Shown here one piece after another: positions 8,889 through 17,220 of a stretch of 64,000 nucleotides of DNA. The position numbers and the translations under genes were made by a program. The notes under the pieces are model-generated. The model saw nothing but the letters and a program-made list of their open reading frames with translations. It was not told where the DNA came from and searched no databases. Where the stretch lies: NCBI RefSeq assembly GCF_044987625.1, contig NZ_JBJDSB010000002.1:124001-188000 (forward strand), given 5' to 3'. Within the stretch, counting starts at the first letter, position 1; each line of letters begins with the position of its first letter. The DNA comes from Desulfobaculum sp044987625 (GTDB lineage: Bacteria; Desulfobacterota; Desulfovibrionia; Desulfovibrionales; Desulfovibrionaceae).

Positions 8889-8920
8889 TCTTTGTGGCGC
8901 GTGGTGTGCCCGTCTCCGGC

Positions 8921-10186
8921 TTAGCCGAGGAATGGGTTGAAGTAGCCGAAGTTCAGCCACGGGGCGGCCTTTTTCAGCCGCTTTTTGAAATGCTTAAAGC
9001 CCATGTTCGCGCCGGGGGCGTAAGGCAGGGCGATGTCGAGGTAGAGCTCGGGGTCCAGGTTGAGATTGCGAAGCTGGATGAAGTCCACCTTGAGGTCGCT
9101 TACGAAGTCCTGGAGCATGCCCAGTTCGCCCTCGGTGTCGTTGACGCCGGGGAAGAAGAGGTAGTTCAGGGACACGAACAGGCCGTTCTTTTTGGCCTCG
9201 CGGATGGTCTCCTTTACCTGCTCCAGCCCGTCGTAGCCTGCGGGGCGGTAATAGGCGTTGTAGAGGCCGGGGTTGGCGCTGTTCATGGACACGCGAATGG
9301 AGTTCAGTCCGGCCTTGGCCAGCGGTTCCATGGTCTCGGGGCGGCTGGCGTTGGTGTTGATGTTCACCGTGCCTGTGCCGCCGGCCTTGCGGAAGGCGCG
9401 GATGGAATCCTCCAGAAGGCGGGCTTCCGTGAGGGGTTCGCCCTCGCAGCCTTGCCCGAAGGAGTAGACCGGGCGCTTCTTTTCGCGGCTGTTGTGCTCC
9501 AGCATCACTTCCACCACTTCCTGCGGCTTGGGGCGGAAGGAGATGCGGTTCTGCGGCGAGCAGAAGCCGGAGTCCTCGGGCTGGTGGGAAATACAGCCAA
9601 CACAGCGGGCGTTGCAGGTCTGCGAGGTGGGCAGCGGGGCCTCAAAGCGCCCAAGGGCGAGGTTCTTGGCCGCGGGGCAGCCAAAGGTCAGCGCGCACCG
9701 GGCCAGATGTCCCATCAGGCGGTTGTCCGGATATTTTTTCAGGAGCTTTTGCGCGCCCTTTTCGATGCGCTCGTCCGGGATGCCGGAAAAGACCTGGCGC
9801 ATATCCTCGTCCACTTTCTTGGCGGCCACCCAAAAGCGTCCGTTGGCGTAGCCCACGGCGGCGTAGGCCACCAGCGGCAGGATGGGGGCATCGTCCTGCG
9901 TGACGTAGGAGGACACGCCGGTGATGGTGTAGGCCGGGCAGACAAAGGCCGCCACGGCGTTTTCGTCCAGACAGATGGCTTCGCCGGTTTCTTCGTCAAA
10001 GCCGACGGCGCTGCGTCCGGGCAGAAGGAAAACGTCGCTGCCCTTGGGCAGGGGGGTGAGTTCATCCGGGCGGGGCAGGGCGAACTCGTCACCGCGGCGG
10101 GTCATCATGAGCAGGCCGGGATGGTCGTATATCTGGCCGGATTCGTCGGCGAAGAGCAGACGCGGCCGCACTTTGCTTGAAGCCAT
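8921..10186 (-). CDS. Radical SAM protein of unknown function
   Basis: A 421-residue protein. The radical SAM cluster motif CNARCVGC (CxxxCxxC) lies unusually far in, near residue 190, after an N-terminal domain of about 165 residues with no recognised fold. GQGCEGEPL, NINTNASRP and SMNSANP after the motif match SAM-binding and barrel elements of the superfamily. SPASM-type extra cysteines are not seen at the C-terminus. The start at 10186 is an ATG with a weak GAGGTG site. It ends at the hairpin 8862-8888. It may be cotranscribed with nothing: the rplM-rpsI unit upstream has its own terminator. The substrate cannot be named. Confidence 0.75.
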   Translation of the reverse strand: MASSKVRPRLLFADESGQIYDHPGLLMMTRRGDEFALPRPDELTPLPKGSDVFLLPGRSAVGFDEETGEAICLDENAVAAFVCPAYTITGVSSYVTQDDAPILPLVAYAAVGYANGRFWVAAKKVDEDMRQVFSGIPDERIEKGAQKLLKKYPDNRLMGHLARCALTFGCPAAKNLALGRFEAPLPTSQTCNARCVGCISHQPEDSGFCSPQNRISFRPKPQEVVEVMLEHNSREKKRPVYSFGQGCEGEPLTEARLLEDSIRAFRKAGGTGTVNINTNASRPETMEPLAKAGLNSIRVSMNSANPGLYNAYYRPAGYDGLEQVKETIREAKKNGLFVSLNYLFFPGVNDTEGELGMLQDFVSDLKVDFIQLRNLNLDPELYLDIALPYAPGANMGFKHFKKRLKKAAPWLNFGYFNPFLG

Positions 10187-10230
10187 GGGCTACTGCACCT
10201 CAAAAAGTTGTGTGTGGGCCAAAGCCCGTG

Positions 10231-10263
10231 AAAAAGGGCGAATTCGCCATAGCGAATTCGCCC
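10231..10263 (-). terminator. Intrinsic terminator of rplM-rpsI
   Basis: A 12-bp inverted repeat (GGGCGAATTCGC/GCGAATTCGCCC) with a 4-base loop, followed on the minus strand by five T. It lies 31 bases after the rpsI stop. Confidence 0.9.
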
Positions 10264-10293
10264 TCATAGCAGCAATCGAAGCGTAAGAAAATC

Positions 10294-10689
10294 TTAGCGC
10301 TTGGAGAACTGGAAGTTGGCACGTGCACCGCGCTGGCCGTACTTCTTACGTTCCTTGACGCGAGCGTCGCGGGTGATAAGACCAGCTTTCTTGAGCGGGC
10401 CGCGGAGTTCGGGATCGAACTCCATCAGCGCACGGGCGATGCCGTGGCGGACGGCCTGTGCCTGACCAGCCTGACCGCCACCAGAAACGTTGACCTTAAC
10501 GTCGAACTTGCCGATCGTCTTGGTCAGGTTCAGGGGCTGGCGGATGATCATCTGCAGGGTGGCGCGGGGGAAGAAGTCCTCGTAAGGACGTCCATTGACC
10601 ACAATCTGGCCGCTGCCGTTGTCGTAAAGACGGGTGCGGGCGACGGAGGTCTTCCTTTTACCGGTACCGTAGAAAAATTCGTTGCTCAT
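10294..10689 (-). CDS. rpsI: 30S ribosomal protein S9
   Basis: S9 of the small subunit, 131 residues from the ATG at 10689, which has a GGGAG site; an in-frame ATG at 10707 gives six extra residues and a poorer fit to the family. Recognisable are YGTGKRKTSVAR, the central GGGQAGQAQAVRHGIARAL and the basic tail ending in FSKR that reaches the P-site tRNA. It is second in the conserved rplM-rpsI operon, 27 bases behind rplM. Confidence 0.97.
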   Translation of the reverse strand: MSNEFFYGTGKRKTSVARTRLYDNGSGQIVVNGRPYEDFFPRATLQMIIRQPLNLTKTIGKFDVKVNVSGGGQAGQAQAVRHGIARALMEFDPELRGPLKKAGLITRDARVKERKKYGQRGARANFQFSKR

Positions 10690-10716
10690 AATGTATTTCT
10701 CCCTCACTGTACCGGA

Positions 10717-11145
10717 CTAAACGTCCAGGGGCTTGGGCTGCTGAGAGGCGTGGGGATGCTCAGAACCAGTGTAGACCTTGAGCTTTTTGAGGATCTGACG
10801 ACCGAGACGGTTCTTCGGCAGCATGCCGCGAACAGCCTTGATGATGACGTCCTCAGGCTTGGTTTCCAGCATGGTCCGGAGGTTGGCCTCGCGGATGCCG
10901 CCCGGGTAGCCAGTGTGACGGTAGTACATCTTCTGGTCCAGCTTGTGACCGGTCACCTTGATCTTCTCGGCATTGACCACAACGATGAAATCACCGCAAT
11001 CCACGTGAGGCGCAAACTCGGGCTTGTGCTTACCACGCAGGCGGGTGGCAATCTCGGTGGCGAGACGGCCAAGGATTTTGTCTTCGGCGTCCACAACGAA
11101 CCAGTCGTTGGTGACTTCCTCAGGCTTGGGGCTGTACGTTTTCAT
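10717..11145 (-). CDS. rplM: 50S ribosomal protein L13
   Basis: L13, 142 residues, an early assembly protein of the large subunit. Signatures are WFVVDAEDKILGRLATEIA, LRGKHKPEFAPHVDCGDFIVV, YRHTGYPGG and AVRGMLPKNRLGRQ. The ATG at 11145 has an AGGAGAGAT site. First gene of rplM-rpsI. The intergenic region to the divergent HD-domain gene is about 245 bases and must hold promoters for both. Confidence 0.97.
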   Translation of the reverse strand: MKTYSPKPEEVTNDWFVVDAEDKILGRLATEIATRLRGKHKPEFAPHVDCGDFIVVVNAEKIKVTGHKLDQKMYYRHTGYPGGIREANLRTMLETKPEDVIIKAVRGMLPKNRLGRQILKKLKVYTGSEHPHASQQPKPLDV

Positions 11146-11324
11146 TGTAAAATCTCTCCTCGCTCGTGCTGGAACGAAGTGCCATATGTCGTTCTATATC
11201 ACTGCCGGACGAGAAATGCACCGACAGCGCGACGAAAATTGTAACGGGACGGACAAGGTAACTGAAACCCCTCCGTTTGAAAAGCCCCCACGGCAAAAAA
11301 GTGAAAATTCAACGATTCCGGCGC

Positions 11325-11353
11325 TTGAGCTTTGTTTTCGGGCGACGTATCGT
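11325..11353 (+). promoter_or_regulatory. Possible promoter of the HD-domain gene
   Basis: TTGAGC, 17 bases, TATCGT, ending 37 bases before the ATG at 11391. Confidence 0.35.
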
Positions 11354-11390
11354 CTTCTTTCCCGCGTCTACAACCCCCTTTGGAGGGATT

Positions 11391-12668
11391 ATGCCAAGCA
11401 TTCGCAAGAGTCTTTTGCAGTTCGTGTTCTCCGGCGCATACATGAAGCGCTGGAACGACAAGCTCCGCCCCATGAACCTGTGCGAGCTGGATAAGCAGGG
11501 GCACAAGATGATGGTGGCGTGGGTGCTGTACGTCCTCAACTCCCGGAATCTTTCGCAGGAGGAGCGCATAGCCCTTGGCCTGCGCGTGATTGAGGGCGGA
11601 CTGATTGATTACCTCTACCGCCTTGTCATAACCGATATCAAGCCGCCCGTCTTCTACAAGATTAAGGAGAACCCGGAGCACTACCGCCAGCTGTCCCTGT
11701 GGGTGCTGGAGCAGCTTTCTCCGCGCCTTCAACCCCTTGGCGGCTCGTTTTGGAAGCGCCTTGAAACCCGCCTGACCACGGAGCGCGACGGGCAGGACCT
11801 GGCCGACCGCATCCTTGAGGCCGCGCATCTCTACGCGTCCAGTTGGGAGTTTGGCCTTATCCGCGGGCTGGGCACGTGGGACGACGAAAAGGCTGGGATT
11901 GATGAAAATTTTGCCCAAAAGCTTGCGGCGCTAAACGATCTTGAAGGCGTGAAAGAGTTGACTCAGGGCCTTGGCCTGAGTGGCGAATCGCCGGATGAAA
12001 CAAAGCCCCCGCTCTCGCACTTCGCCCACCTGTGCGGGCAGTTGCGCTTTCAGACCAGATGGTCCCAGACCCCGCGCATTCCCGAAACCTCGGTGCTGGG
12101 GCATTTGTTCACCGTGGCGGCGTATTCCTACTTTTTCAGCATTGCCGCCGATGCCGGGCGCACCCAGCGCGTGAACAACTTCTTTGCCGCCCTCTATCAT
12201 GACCTGCCCGAGGTGCTCACCCGCGATATCATCTCGCCGGTAAAGCAGTCCGTGGAGCCGCTTGCCGACCTCATCAAGGAATACGAGGACAGCGAGCTGG
12301 AGCGCCGCGTGTTTGCCCGCCTGCGCAGTGGGGACTACAGCGACATTGCCGACCGGCTGGAATACTATCTCGGCATCAAAACCGGCTCGGAATTTACGGC
12401 CACGGCGTGGGTGGACGGCAATCCCGTGAGCGTCACGCGTGAGGAATTGGCCCACCAGTACGACAGCGCGGCCTTTGACCCCAAGGACGGCGAAATGATC
12501 AAGGTCTGCGACCACCTTGCGGCCTTTGTGGAGGCCTACACCGCGGTGCGCAACGGCATAACCTCCGACCAGTTGCAGGAAGCTGTGTGGCGCATCAAGC
12601 GGCAGTACGCCTCGGTGAGCCTTGGCGATGGCCTGCATATAGGCGCGCTGCTTGCGGATTTTGACTGA
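11391..12668 (+). CDS. HD-domain hydrolase (YfbR-like nucleotidase fold)
   Basis: A 425-residue protein. The C-terminal half has the HD metal-binding pattern: His in SVLGHLF, then ALYHDLPEVLTRDIISP (His-Asp near 270), as in the YfbR group of 5'-deoxynucleotidases, and a later Asp in MIKVCDHLAAFVEA. The N-terminal 150 residues are helical and not assigned. The ATG at 11391 follows GGAGGG; an earlier in-frame ATG at 11277 has no such site. The substrate is likely a phosphate ester, but this is inference. Monocistronic, ending at the terminator 12779-12814. Confidence 0.75.
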   Translation: MPSIRKSLLQFVFSGAYMKRWNDKLRPMNLCELDKQGHKMMVAWVLYVLNSRNLSQEERIALGLRVIEGGLIDYLYRLVITDIKPPVFYKIKENPEHYRQLSLWVLEQLSPRLQPLGGSFWKRLETRLTTERDGQDLADRILEAAHLYASSWEFGLIRGLGTWDDEKAGIDENFAQKLAALNDLEGVKELTQGLGLSGESPDETKPPLSHFAHLCGQLRFQTRWSQTPRIPETSVLGHLFTVAAYSYFFSIAADAGRTQRVNNFFAALYHDLPEVLTRDIISPVKQSVEPLADLIKEYEDSELERRVFARLRSGDYSDIADRLEYYLGIKTGSEFTATAWVDGNPVSVTREELAHQYDSAAFDPKDGEMIKVCDHLAAFVEAYTAVRNGITSDQLQEAVWRIKRQYASVSLGDGLHIGALLADFD

Positions 12669-12778
12669 CCTTTGTTCCCGCCGCGCGGCTTGCGCCGAGA
12701 AGGACTCCGCACCCGCGCGCCAGCCTTAAGCGCGGTGCTGAGCGCTTGCGCGGCTGGCCGCATTCCCCAAAAAGATAC

Positions 12779-12814
12779 GCCCCGGCGTCGGACGAACCGA
12801 TGCCGGGGCGTTTT
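12779..12814 (+). terminator. Intrinsic terminator between convergent genes
   Basis: A long stem built from CGCCCCGGC and GCCGGGGCG with TTTT after it on the plus strand. On the minus strand a T-rich tract also follows, so it probably serves both the HD gene and the convergent binding-protein gene. Confidence 0.8.
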
Positions 12815-12838
12815 CATGTGCGAACAGGGCGCGCCGGG

Positions 12839-13624
12839 CTAATAGCCCATAGTGTAGCGGGCGCGGATGTCCTCGATGCTGCCATCTTGAATCATGGAAA
12901 TGATGGCGGGGCCGAGGGAGCGGGCGGCCTTCTGGTGCTCGGATTTCTTGGACACGGCGAAGTAGACCGGGTCGTAGCCCTTGTAGCGGATGCCCGTGCG
13001 GGCGACGCGGCGGGCCTCGTCCTGATGGGTGGCCAGCCAGTAGCCGCCTTCGGCTTCGGTGGTGGCTACGGCGTGCACCTGCCTGTGCAGCAGACGCGAG
13101 AAGGCGGTATCCAGCGAGTTGTAGCGCTTTTTGGCGATGCTTCGGTCTGTGGCGAACGGCTCAAAGGTTTTTTTGCCGCGCTGCACGGCCACATAGTGCC
13201 AGCGCAGTTTTTCATACCTCGGGTACTGGTCGGCGGTCTTTTTGAGGGCGTAGACCACGTGGTTACGTCCGGTGAGGTAGGGCGGCGTGATAAGGTCGGC
13301 AAAGCGGTCAACGCCGCTTTCCTGCTGGATTTCCAACATCAGGTCCGCCGCGCCCTTGGCGAGCAGGCTATAGCACTTTTTGCGTGTGGTGTGGGTAAAG
13401 CTGAGGTCAATGCCCGCGCGGGATGCGGCCTCGCGCAGGATGTCCACGGCGATGCCTGTGGGCGCGCCGTTTTGCTTCATGCTCCATGGCGCGTCGTCGC
13501 TGTAGGCAACGGTGAGGGCGGCCGCATGGGCAGCGCCCGCGCCAAAGACGAGAAGCACGGCCAGCAGCAGGGCAGGGGCAAGGCGCCGGATGGTGTGGGG
13601 AAGGTGCGTGTGAATGTGGAGCAT
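12839..13624 (-). CDS. Periplasmic solute-binding protein, family 3 (SBP_bac_3)
   Basis: A 261-residue exported protein. A signal peptide (LAPALLLAVLLVFGAGAAHAA) is followed by a family 3 fold: TVAYSDDAPWSMKQNGAPTGIAVDILREA is the N-terminal strand and ligand loop, and LMLEIQQESGVDRFADLITPPYL the middle. Such proteins bind amino acids or other small polar molecules. No permease or ATPase gene is adjacent, so it may be an orphan receptor or sensor protein. The ligand is not predictable. It shares its family with the first half of the product at 61333 but not the C-terminal extension. Confidence 0.8.
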   Translation of the reverse strand: MLHIHTHLPHTIRRLAPALLLAVLLVFGAGAAHAAALTVAYSDDAPWSMKQNGAPTGIAVDILREAASRAGIDLSFTHTTRKKCYSLLAKGAADLMLEIQQESGVDRFADLITPPYLTGRNHVVYALKKTADQYPRYEKLRWHYVAVQRGKKTFEPFATDRSIAKKRYNSLDTAFSRLLHRQVHAVATTEAEGGYWLATHQDEARRVARTGIRYKGYDPVYFAVSKKSEHQKAARSLGPAIISMIQDGSIEDIRARYTMGY

Positions 13625-13928
13625 AGTCTCGGTGATTGTGTGGCCGGATGGTCCGGCTCTGTCATTGCGTTATGGCGAAAGGCGCGGGGCGCGCCGCAGG
13701 ATGCGCCGCAGGATCCGAGCCAAAAGGCCCGGCTGAAGGGCGCTCCGGCAGAATTGCCAACGATGCCGAAGCGTTTTGCGCCCCCCTTGCGGAGGCTGAC
13801 TGTGCAGTATCTCGGCGTGAAAGACAAGCTGTCTCACGGGAGCGGGTGGGAATTGTGGGGGCAGGGCGCTTCCAACCGCTGGGGATGCTGTGTAAAATGC
13901 CCCCCAACACTTTGCGAAGGAGACGCCA
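13625..13928. other. Intergenic region upstream of thiM
   Basis: About 300 bases with no supported gene. It was checked for a TPP riboswitch: neither the CTGAGA nor the CCTGATC type elements are present, so thiM-thiE shows no visible thiamine switch. The last bases (AAGGAG) are the thiM ribosome binding site. Confidence 0.5.
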
Positions 13929-14759
13929 ATGACGGAACTCTCACAGGTTTGGTCCAGCGTGTGCCGCGTGCGCGAGCGCGGGCCGCTGGTGCATAATATT
14001 ACGAATTTTGTGGTGATGAATACCACGGCCAACGCCCTGCTGGCGGTTGGCGCGTCCCCCATCATGGCCCATGCGCCGGAGGAAATGGCGGACCTTGTGG
14101 GCATTGTGGACGCGCTGGTGCTGAACATCGGCACCCTGTCGCGCCCGTGGCTGGACAGTATGCAGTGCGCCGGGGAGCAGGCGCTCTCCCGTGGTATTCC
14201 CGTGGTGCTGGACCCTGTGGGCGCAGGGGCCTCGCGTCTGCGCACGCAGGCCGCGCGGGAGCTGACCGAACAGGTGCGCCCTGCGGTTCTGCGCGGCAAT
14301 GCCTCGGAGATTTTGGTTCTGGCGGACGCGCTTGGTGTGCATCCTGCCGGAGCACAAGAGGGCGCGACCAAGGGCGTGGACAGCACGCAGGAAACCTTGG
14401 CGGCGGCCCCGGTAGCCATGGCGCTGGCGCGCAAAACCGGCGCGGTGGTGTGCGTGAGCGGTGAAAAGGACGTCATCACTGATGGCGAGGCCCAGTGCAT
14501 TGTCCACGGCGGGCACGCACTGATGCCGCGCGTGACTGGCCTTGGGTGTACGGCCACCAGCCTTGTTGGCGCGTATGCGGCCCTTGGCGGAACGCCCCTT
14601 GAGGCGGCGGTGGACGCCATGGCGGTGATGAGCACGGCAGGCAGTATGGCCGCCCGGCGCGCCGAAGGTCCGGGCACCATGCAACTGCACTTTCTGGACG
14701 CGCTCTACACCCTCACCGAGGCGGACCTCAGCGCCCACGTGCGGCTGGAGTGGGCATGA
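13929..14759 (+). CDS. thiM: Hydroxyethylthiazole kinase
   Basis: ThiM phosphorylates 4-methyl-5-(2-hydroxyethyl)thiazole with ATP in thiamine salvage. At 276 residues it is of normal length. It shows the ribokinase-like features HNITNFVVMNTTANALLAVG, PVVLDPVGAGASRLRT, RGNASEIL, and the catalytic Cys of GLGCTATSLVGAY. AAGGAG precedes the ATG. It overlaps thiE by four bases (ATGA), a sign of translational coupling. Together the pair makes a thiazole salvage unit; thiD is not adjacent. Confidence 0.97.
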   Translation: MTELSQVWSSVCRVRERGPLVHNITNFVVMNTTANALLAVGASPIMAHAPEEMADLVGIVDALVLNIGTLSRPWLDSMQCAGEQALSRGIPVVLDPVGAGASRLRTQAARELTEQVRPAVLRGNASEILVLADALGVHPAGAQEGATKGVDSTQETLAAAPVAMALARKTGAVVCVSGEKDVITDGEAQCIVHGGHALMPRVTGLGCTATSLVGAYAALGGTPLEAAVDAMAVMSTAGSMAARRAEGPGTMQLHFLDALYTLTEADLSAHVRLEWA

Positions 14760-15412
14760 GCGCGCGGTACAGCTTTGACCTTGGCGTATACCTCGTGACG
14801 GATACGGCGCTGTGCGGTGAGCGCGGCGTGGAGCGCACGGTGCGCGAGGCCGTGGCGGGCGGGGCAACCCTTGTCCAACTGCGCGAGAAGCACCTTGGCA
14901 CGCGCGACTTTGTAGACCGCGCCCGCGCGCTGATGGCCGCCATTGACGACACGGACGTGCGCCTGCTCATTAACGACCGCGTGGATGTGGCCCTTGCCTG
15001 CGGCGCGCATGGCGTCCACGTGGGACAAAGTGATATGCACGTGGAGGACGTCCGCCGCCTTGTCGGCCCGCGCGCCATCATCGGCCTGTCCGTGGAGACG
15101 CTGGACGACGTGCGCGCGGCCGAGGCGCTGGACGTGGACTACTACGGCGTCAGCCCCGTGTTTGCCACCCCCACCAAAACCGACACCGCCGCGCCGTGGG
15201 GCCTTGAGGGGCTGCGTGGGCTGAAGGCGCAGACGCGGCGGCCGCTCGTTGGCATTGGCGGTATAGATGCCGCCAACGCGGCGGATGTGGTGACAAGCGG
15301 CGCGGATGGCGTGGCCGTGGTCTCCGCCATATGCGCTGCGCCTTCGCCGCGCGGGGCGGCGGCGGAGCTTGCAGTGACCGTAGCGCAGGCCAAAGCGTCC
15401 CGCAGAGGCTAA
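14756..15412 (+). CDS. thiE: Thiamine-phosphate synthase
   Basis: ThiE joins HMP-pyrophosphate and thiazole phosphate to give thiamine phosphate. The 218-residue product has YLVTD at the first strand, TLVQLREKHL, LLINDRVDVALACGAHGVHVGQSDM, GLSVETLDDVRAAEALDVDYYGVSPVF and PLVGIGGIDAANA, all family hallmarks of the TIM barrel. The chosen ATG at 14756 overlaps the thiM stop; a GTG/ATG six bases earlier is possible but would lengthen the overlap. No recognised terminator follows directly; a G+C hairpin without T-run lies around 15429-15464. Confidence 0.97.
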   Translation: MSARYSFDLGVYLVTDTALCGERGVERTVREAVAGGATLVQLREKHLGTRDFVDRARALMAAIDDTDVRLLINDRVDVALACGAHGVHVGQSDMHVEDVRRLVGPRAIIGLSVETLDDVRAAEALDVDYYGVSPVFATPTKTDTAAPWGLEGLRGLKAQTRRPLVGIGGIDAANAADVVTSGADGVAVVSAICAAPSPRGAAAELAVTVAQAKASRRG

Positions 15413-15507
15413 AGCGTGGACGGCTGGCAAATGCTCCGGGCCGGCAACGTTGCCCCGCAGGAGCATGCAGGGCCTGTTTGCCGCGCCCGGTGGAGGGGAA
15501 AATGAGG

Positions 15508-15536
15508 TTGACAGTCCCGCGATGACGCGCAATATC
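15508..15536 (+). promoter_or_regulatory. Probable sigma-70 promoter of glpAB
   Basis: A perfect TTGACA, 17-base spacer, AATATC. The transcript would carry a leader of about 105 bases before the GTG at 15649. A second A+T-rich box (TATATCAT) lies at about 15553. Confidence 0.5.
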
Positions 15537-15648
15537 CCTTCCAAAACGTGAATCTATATCATACCATAGAACTATGCGCCCTCGCCTTGGCGGGGGCGTT
15601 ATCCTTTGCGGATGCACGCCGTGAATGGATGTGCATAAGGAGATAATC

Positions 15649-17220
15649 GTGCGCACACAGGTTCTTATCATCGGCGGCGGCGCCACAGGCACCGGCATAG
15701 CGAGAGACCTCGCCCTGCGCGGCGTCCACTGCGTGCTGGCCGAGGCGCGGGACATTAACGCCGGGGCCTCCGGCGGCAACCACGGCCTGCTGCACTCCGG
15801 CGGCCGCTACGCCTTCACCGACCCCGAGGCCGCCTCGGAATGCCGCGAGGAAGGCAACATCCTCAAGCGGCTGGCCCCCCATTGCATTGAAGAGACGGGC
15901 GGCATCTTTGCCGCTGTGGAAGGCGACGACGAAGCCTACGCCGCGGATTTTGGCTCCTACTGCCAGAAGGCCGGCCTCTCGGCCACGGCCCTTGACCCCA
16001 AGGACGCCCGCGAAATGGAACCCGTCCTGTCGGAAAAGGTCATCGCCGCATGGCAGGTGGAAGACGCCACCATCGATCCCTTCCGCCTGTCGCTGGACAA
16101 TATGGCCCACGCCGTCAGCCTTGGTTCGCAGTTTCTGCGCCGCACCAAAGTGACGGGCTTTGAGCGCGAGGGCGGGCGCATCACCGCGGCCAACCTTGTG
16201 GAGACCCGCACCGGACGCGAAGTGCGCGTGGAGGCCGACGTTATCGTCAACGCCGCCGGCGCGTGGTCCGGCGAAGTGGCGGCCATGGCTGGCGGACACA
16301 TCGAGATGCTGTACGCACAGGGCACGCTGCTCATCACGCACTCGCGTATGTCGCAGCGCGTGCTGAACCGCCTGCGCAAGCCCGGCGACGGCGACATCCT
16401 TGTCCCCGGTGGCACGGTGTCCATCCTTGGCACTACCTCGGTGCGCGTGGACAAGCTGGACGACATCCGGCCCACCATCGACGAAGTGGACCGGAACATT
16501 GACGAGATGCTCCCCCTTATCCCCTCCCTGGAGACCACCCGCTACGTGCGCGCCTACGCTGGCGTGCGCCCCCTTGTCAAAAGCGGCGGCAGCGGCAGCG
16601 ACCGGACGGTCAGCCGTGGCTACACCCTGCTGGGGCACGAGGACGAAGGGCTGGACAACTTTATCACCATCACCAGCGGCAAGCTGACCACCTATCGCCT
16701 GATGGCCGAGCGCACCGCCGACCTCGTCTGCGAGCGCCTTGGCGTGAGCGAGCCGTGCCGGACGCGGACGGAGCCGTTGCCGCAGGCTTCTGCCGCCCGC
16801 TGGACCGAGCCGGGCGTGGCGCCGAAGATTTGGCTCAAGGGCCACGAGCGCGACGACCACCTGCTGTGCGAATGCGAGATGGTGCCGAAGTCCGCCGTGG
16901 ATGAAATCATCGACTCCCTGAACACCGAAAACGGTGTGACGCCGGGACTGAAGGCGGTCGGCCGCCGCAGCCGTGTGGGCAAGGGGAGCTGTCAGGGCGC
17001 CATGTGCGGCCTGCGTCTGACCGGCCACATGTACGACCGCGGCATCTACTCCGGACCGGATGACCTGAACGGCCTGCGCGAGTTTATTGGCGAGCGCTGG
17101 CGCGGCAAACGCTCCATCCTGTGGGGCCCGCAGTTGGCGCAGGCCGAACTGCAGGAGGCTATCCACTGCGGCCTGTTCGATTTGGAACTTCGCACCGAGA
17201 AAGGCTCTGGGGAGGAGTAA
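15649..17220 (+). CDS. glpA: Anaerobic glycerol-3-phosphate dehydrogenase subunit A
   Basis: GlpA oxidises sn-glycerol-3-phosphate to dihydroxyacetone phosphate using FAD and passes electrons to the membrane. The 523-residue product has the Rossmann GGGATGTGIARDLALRG, the DAO motif HSGGRYA, and a C-terminal BFD-like [2Fe-2S] domain with LLCECEMV and GKGSCQGAMC. The start is placed at GTG 15649 because AAGGAG sits six bases before it; an ATG at 15625 precedes that site and would make the signal internal. The stop overlaps the glpB start (TAATG). Confidence 0.92.
   Translation: MRTQVLIIGGGATGTGIARDLALRGVHCVLAEARDINAGASGGNHGLLHSGGRYAFTDPEAASECREEGNILKRLAPHCIEETGGIFAAVEGDDEAYAADFGSYCQKAGLSATALDPKDAREMEPVLSEKVIAAWQVEDATIDPFRLSLDNMAHAVSLGSQFLRRTKVTGFEREGGRITAANLVETRTGREVRVEADVIVNAAGAWSGEVAAMAGGHIEMLYAQGTLLITHSRMSQRVLNRLRKPGDGDILVPGGTVSILGTTSVRVDKLDDIRPTIDEVDRNIDEMLPLIPSLETTRYVRAYAGVRPLVKSGGSGSDRTVSRGYTLLGHEDEGLDNFITITSGKLTTYRLMAERTADLVCERLGVSEPCRTRTEPLPQASAARWTEPGVAPKIWLKGHERDDHLLCECEMVPKSAVDEIIDSLNTENGVTPGLKAVGRRSRVGKGSCQGAMCGLRLTGHMYDRGIYSGPDDLNGLREFIGERWRGKRSILWGPQLAQAELQEAIHCGLFDLELRTEKGSGEE

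Noticed and set aside
13625..13928. TPP riboswitch upstream of thiM
   Set aside because: Neither of the two conserved pyrophosphate- and pyrimidine-contacting sequence blocks was found in the interval.
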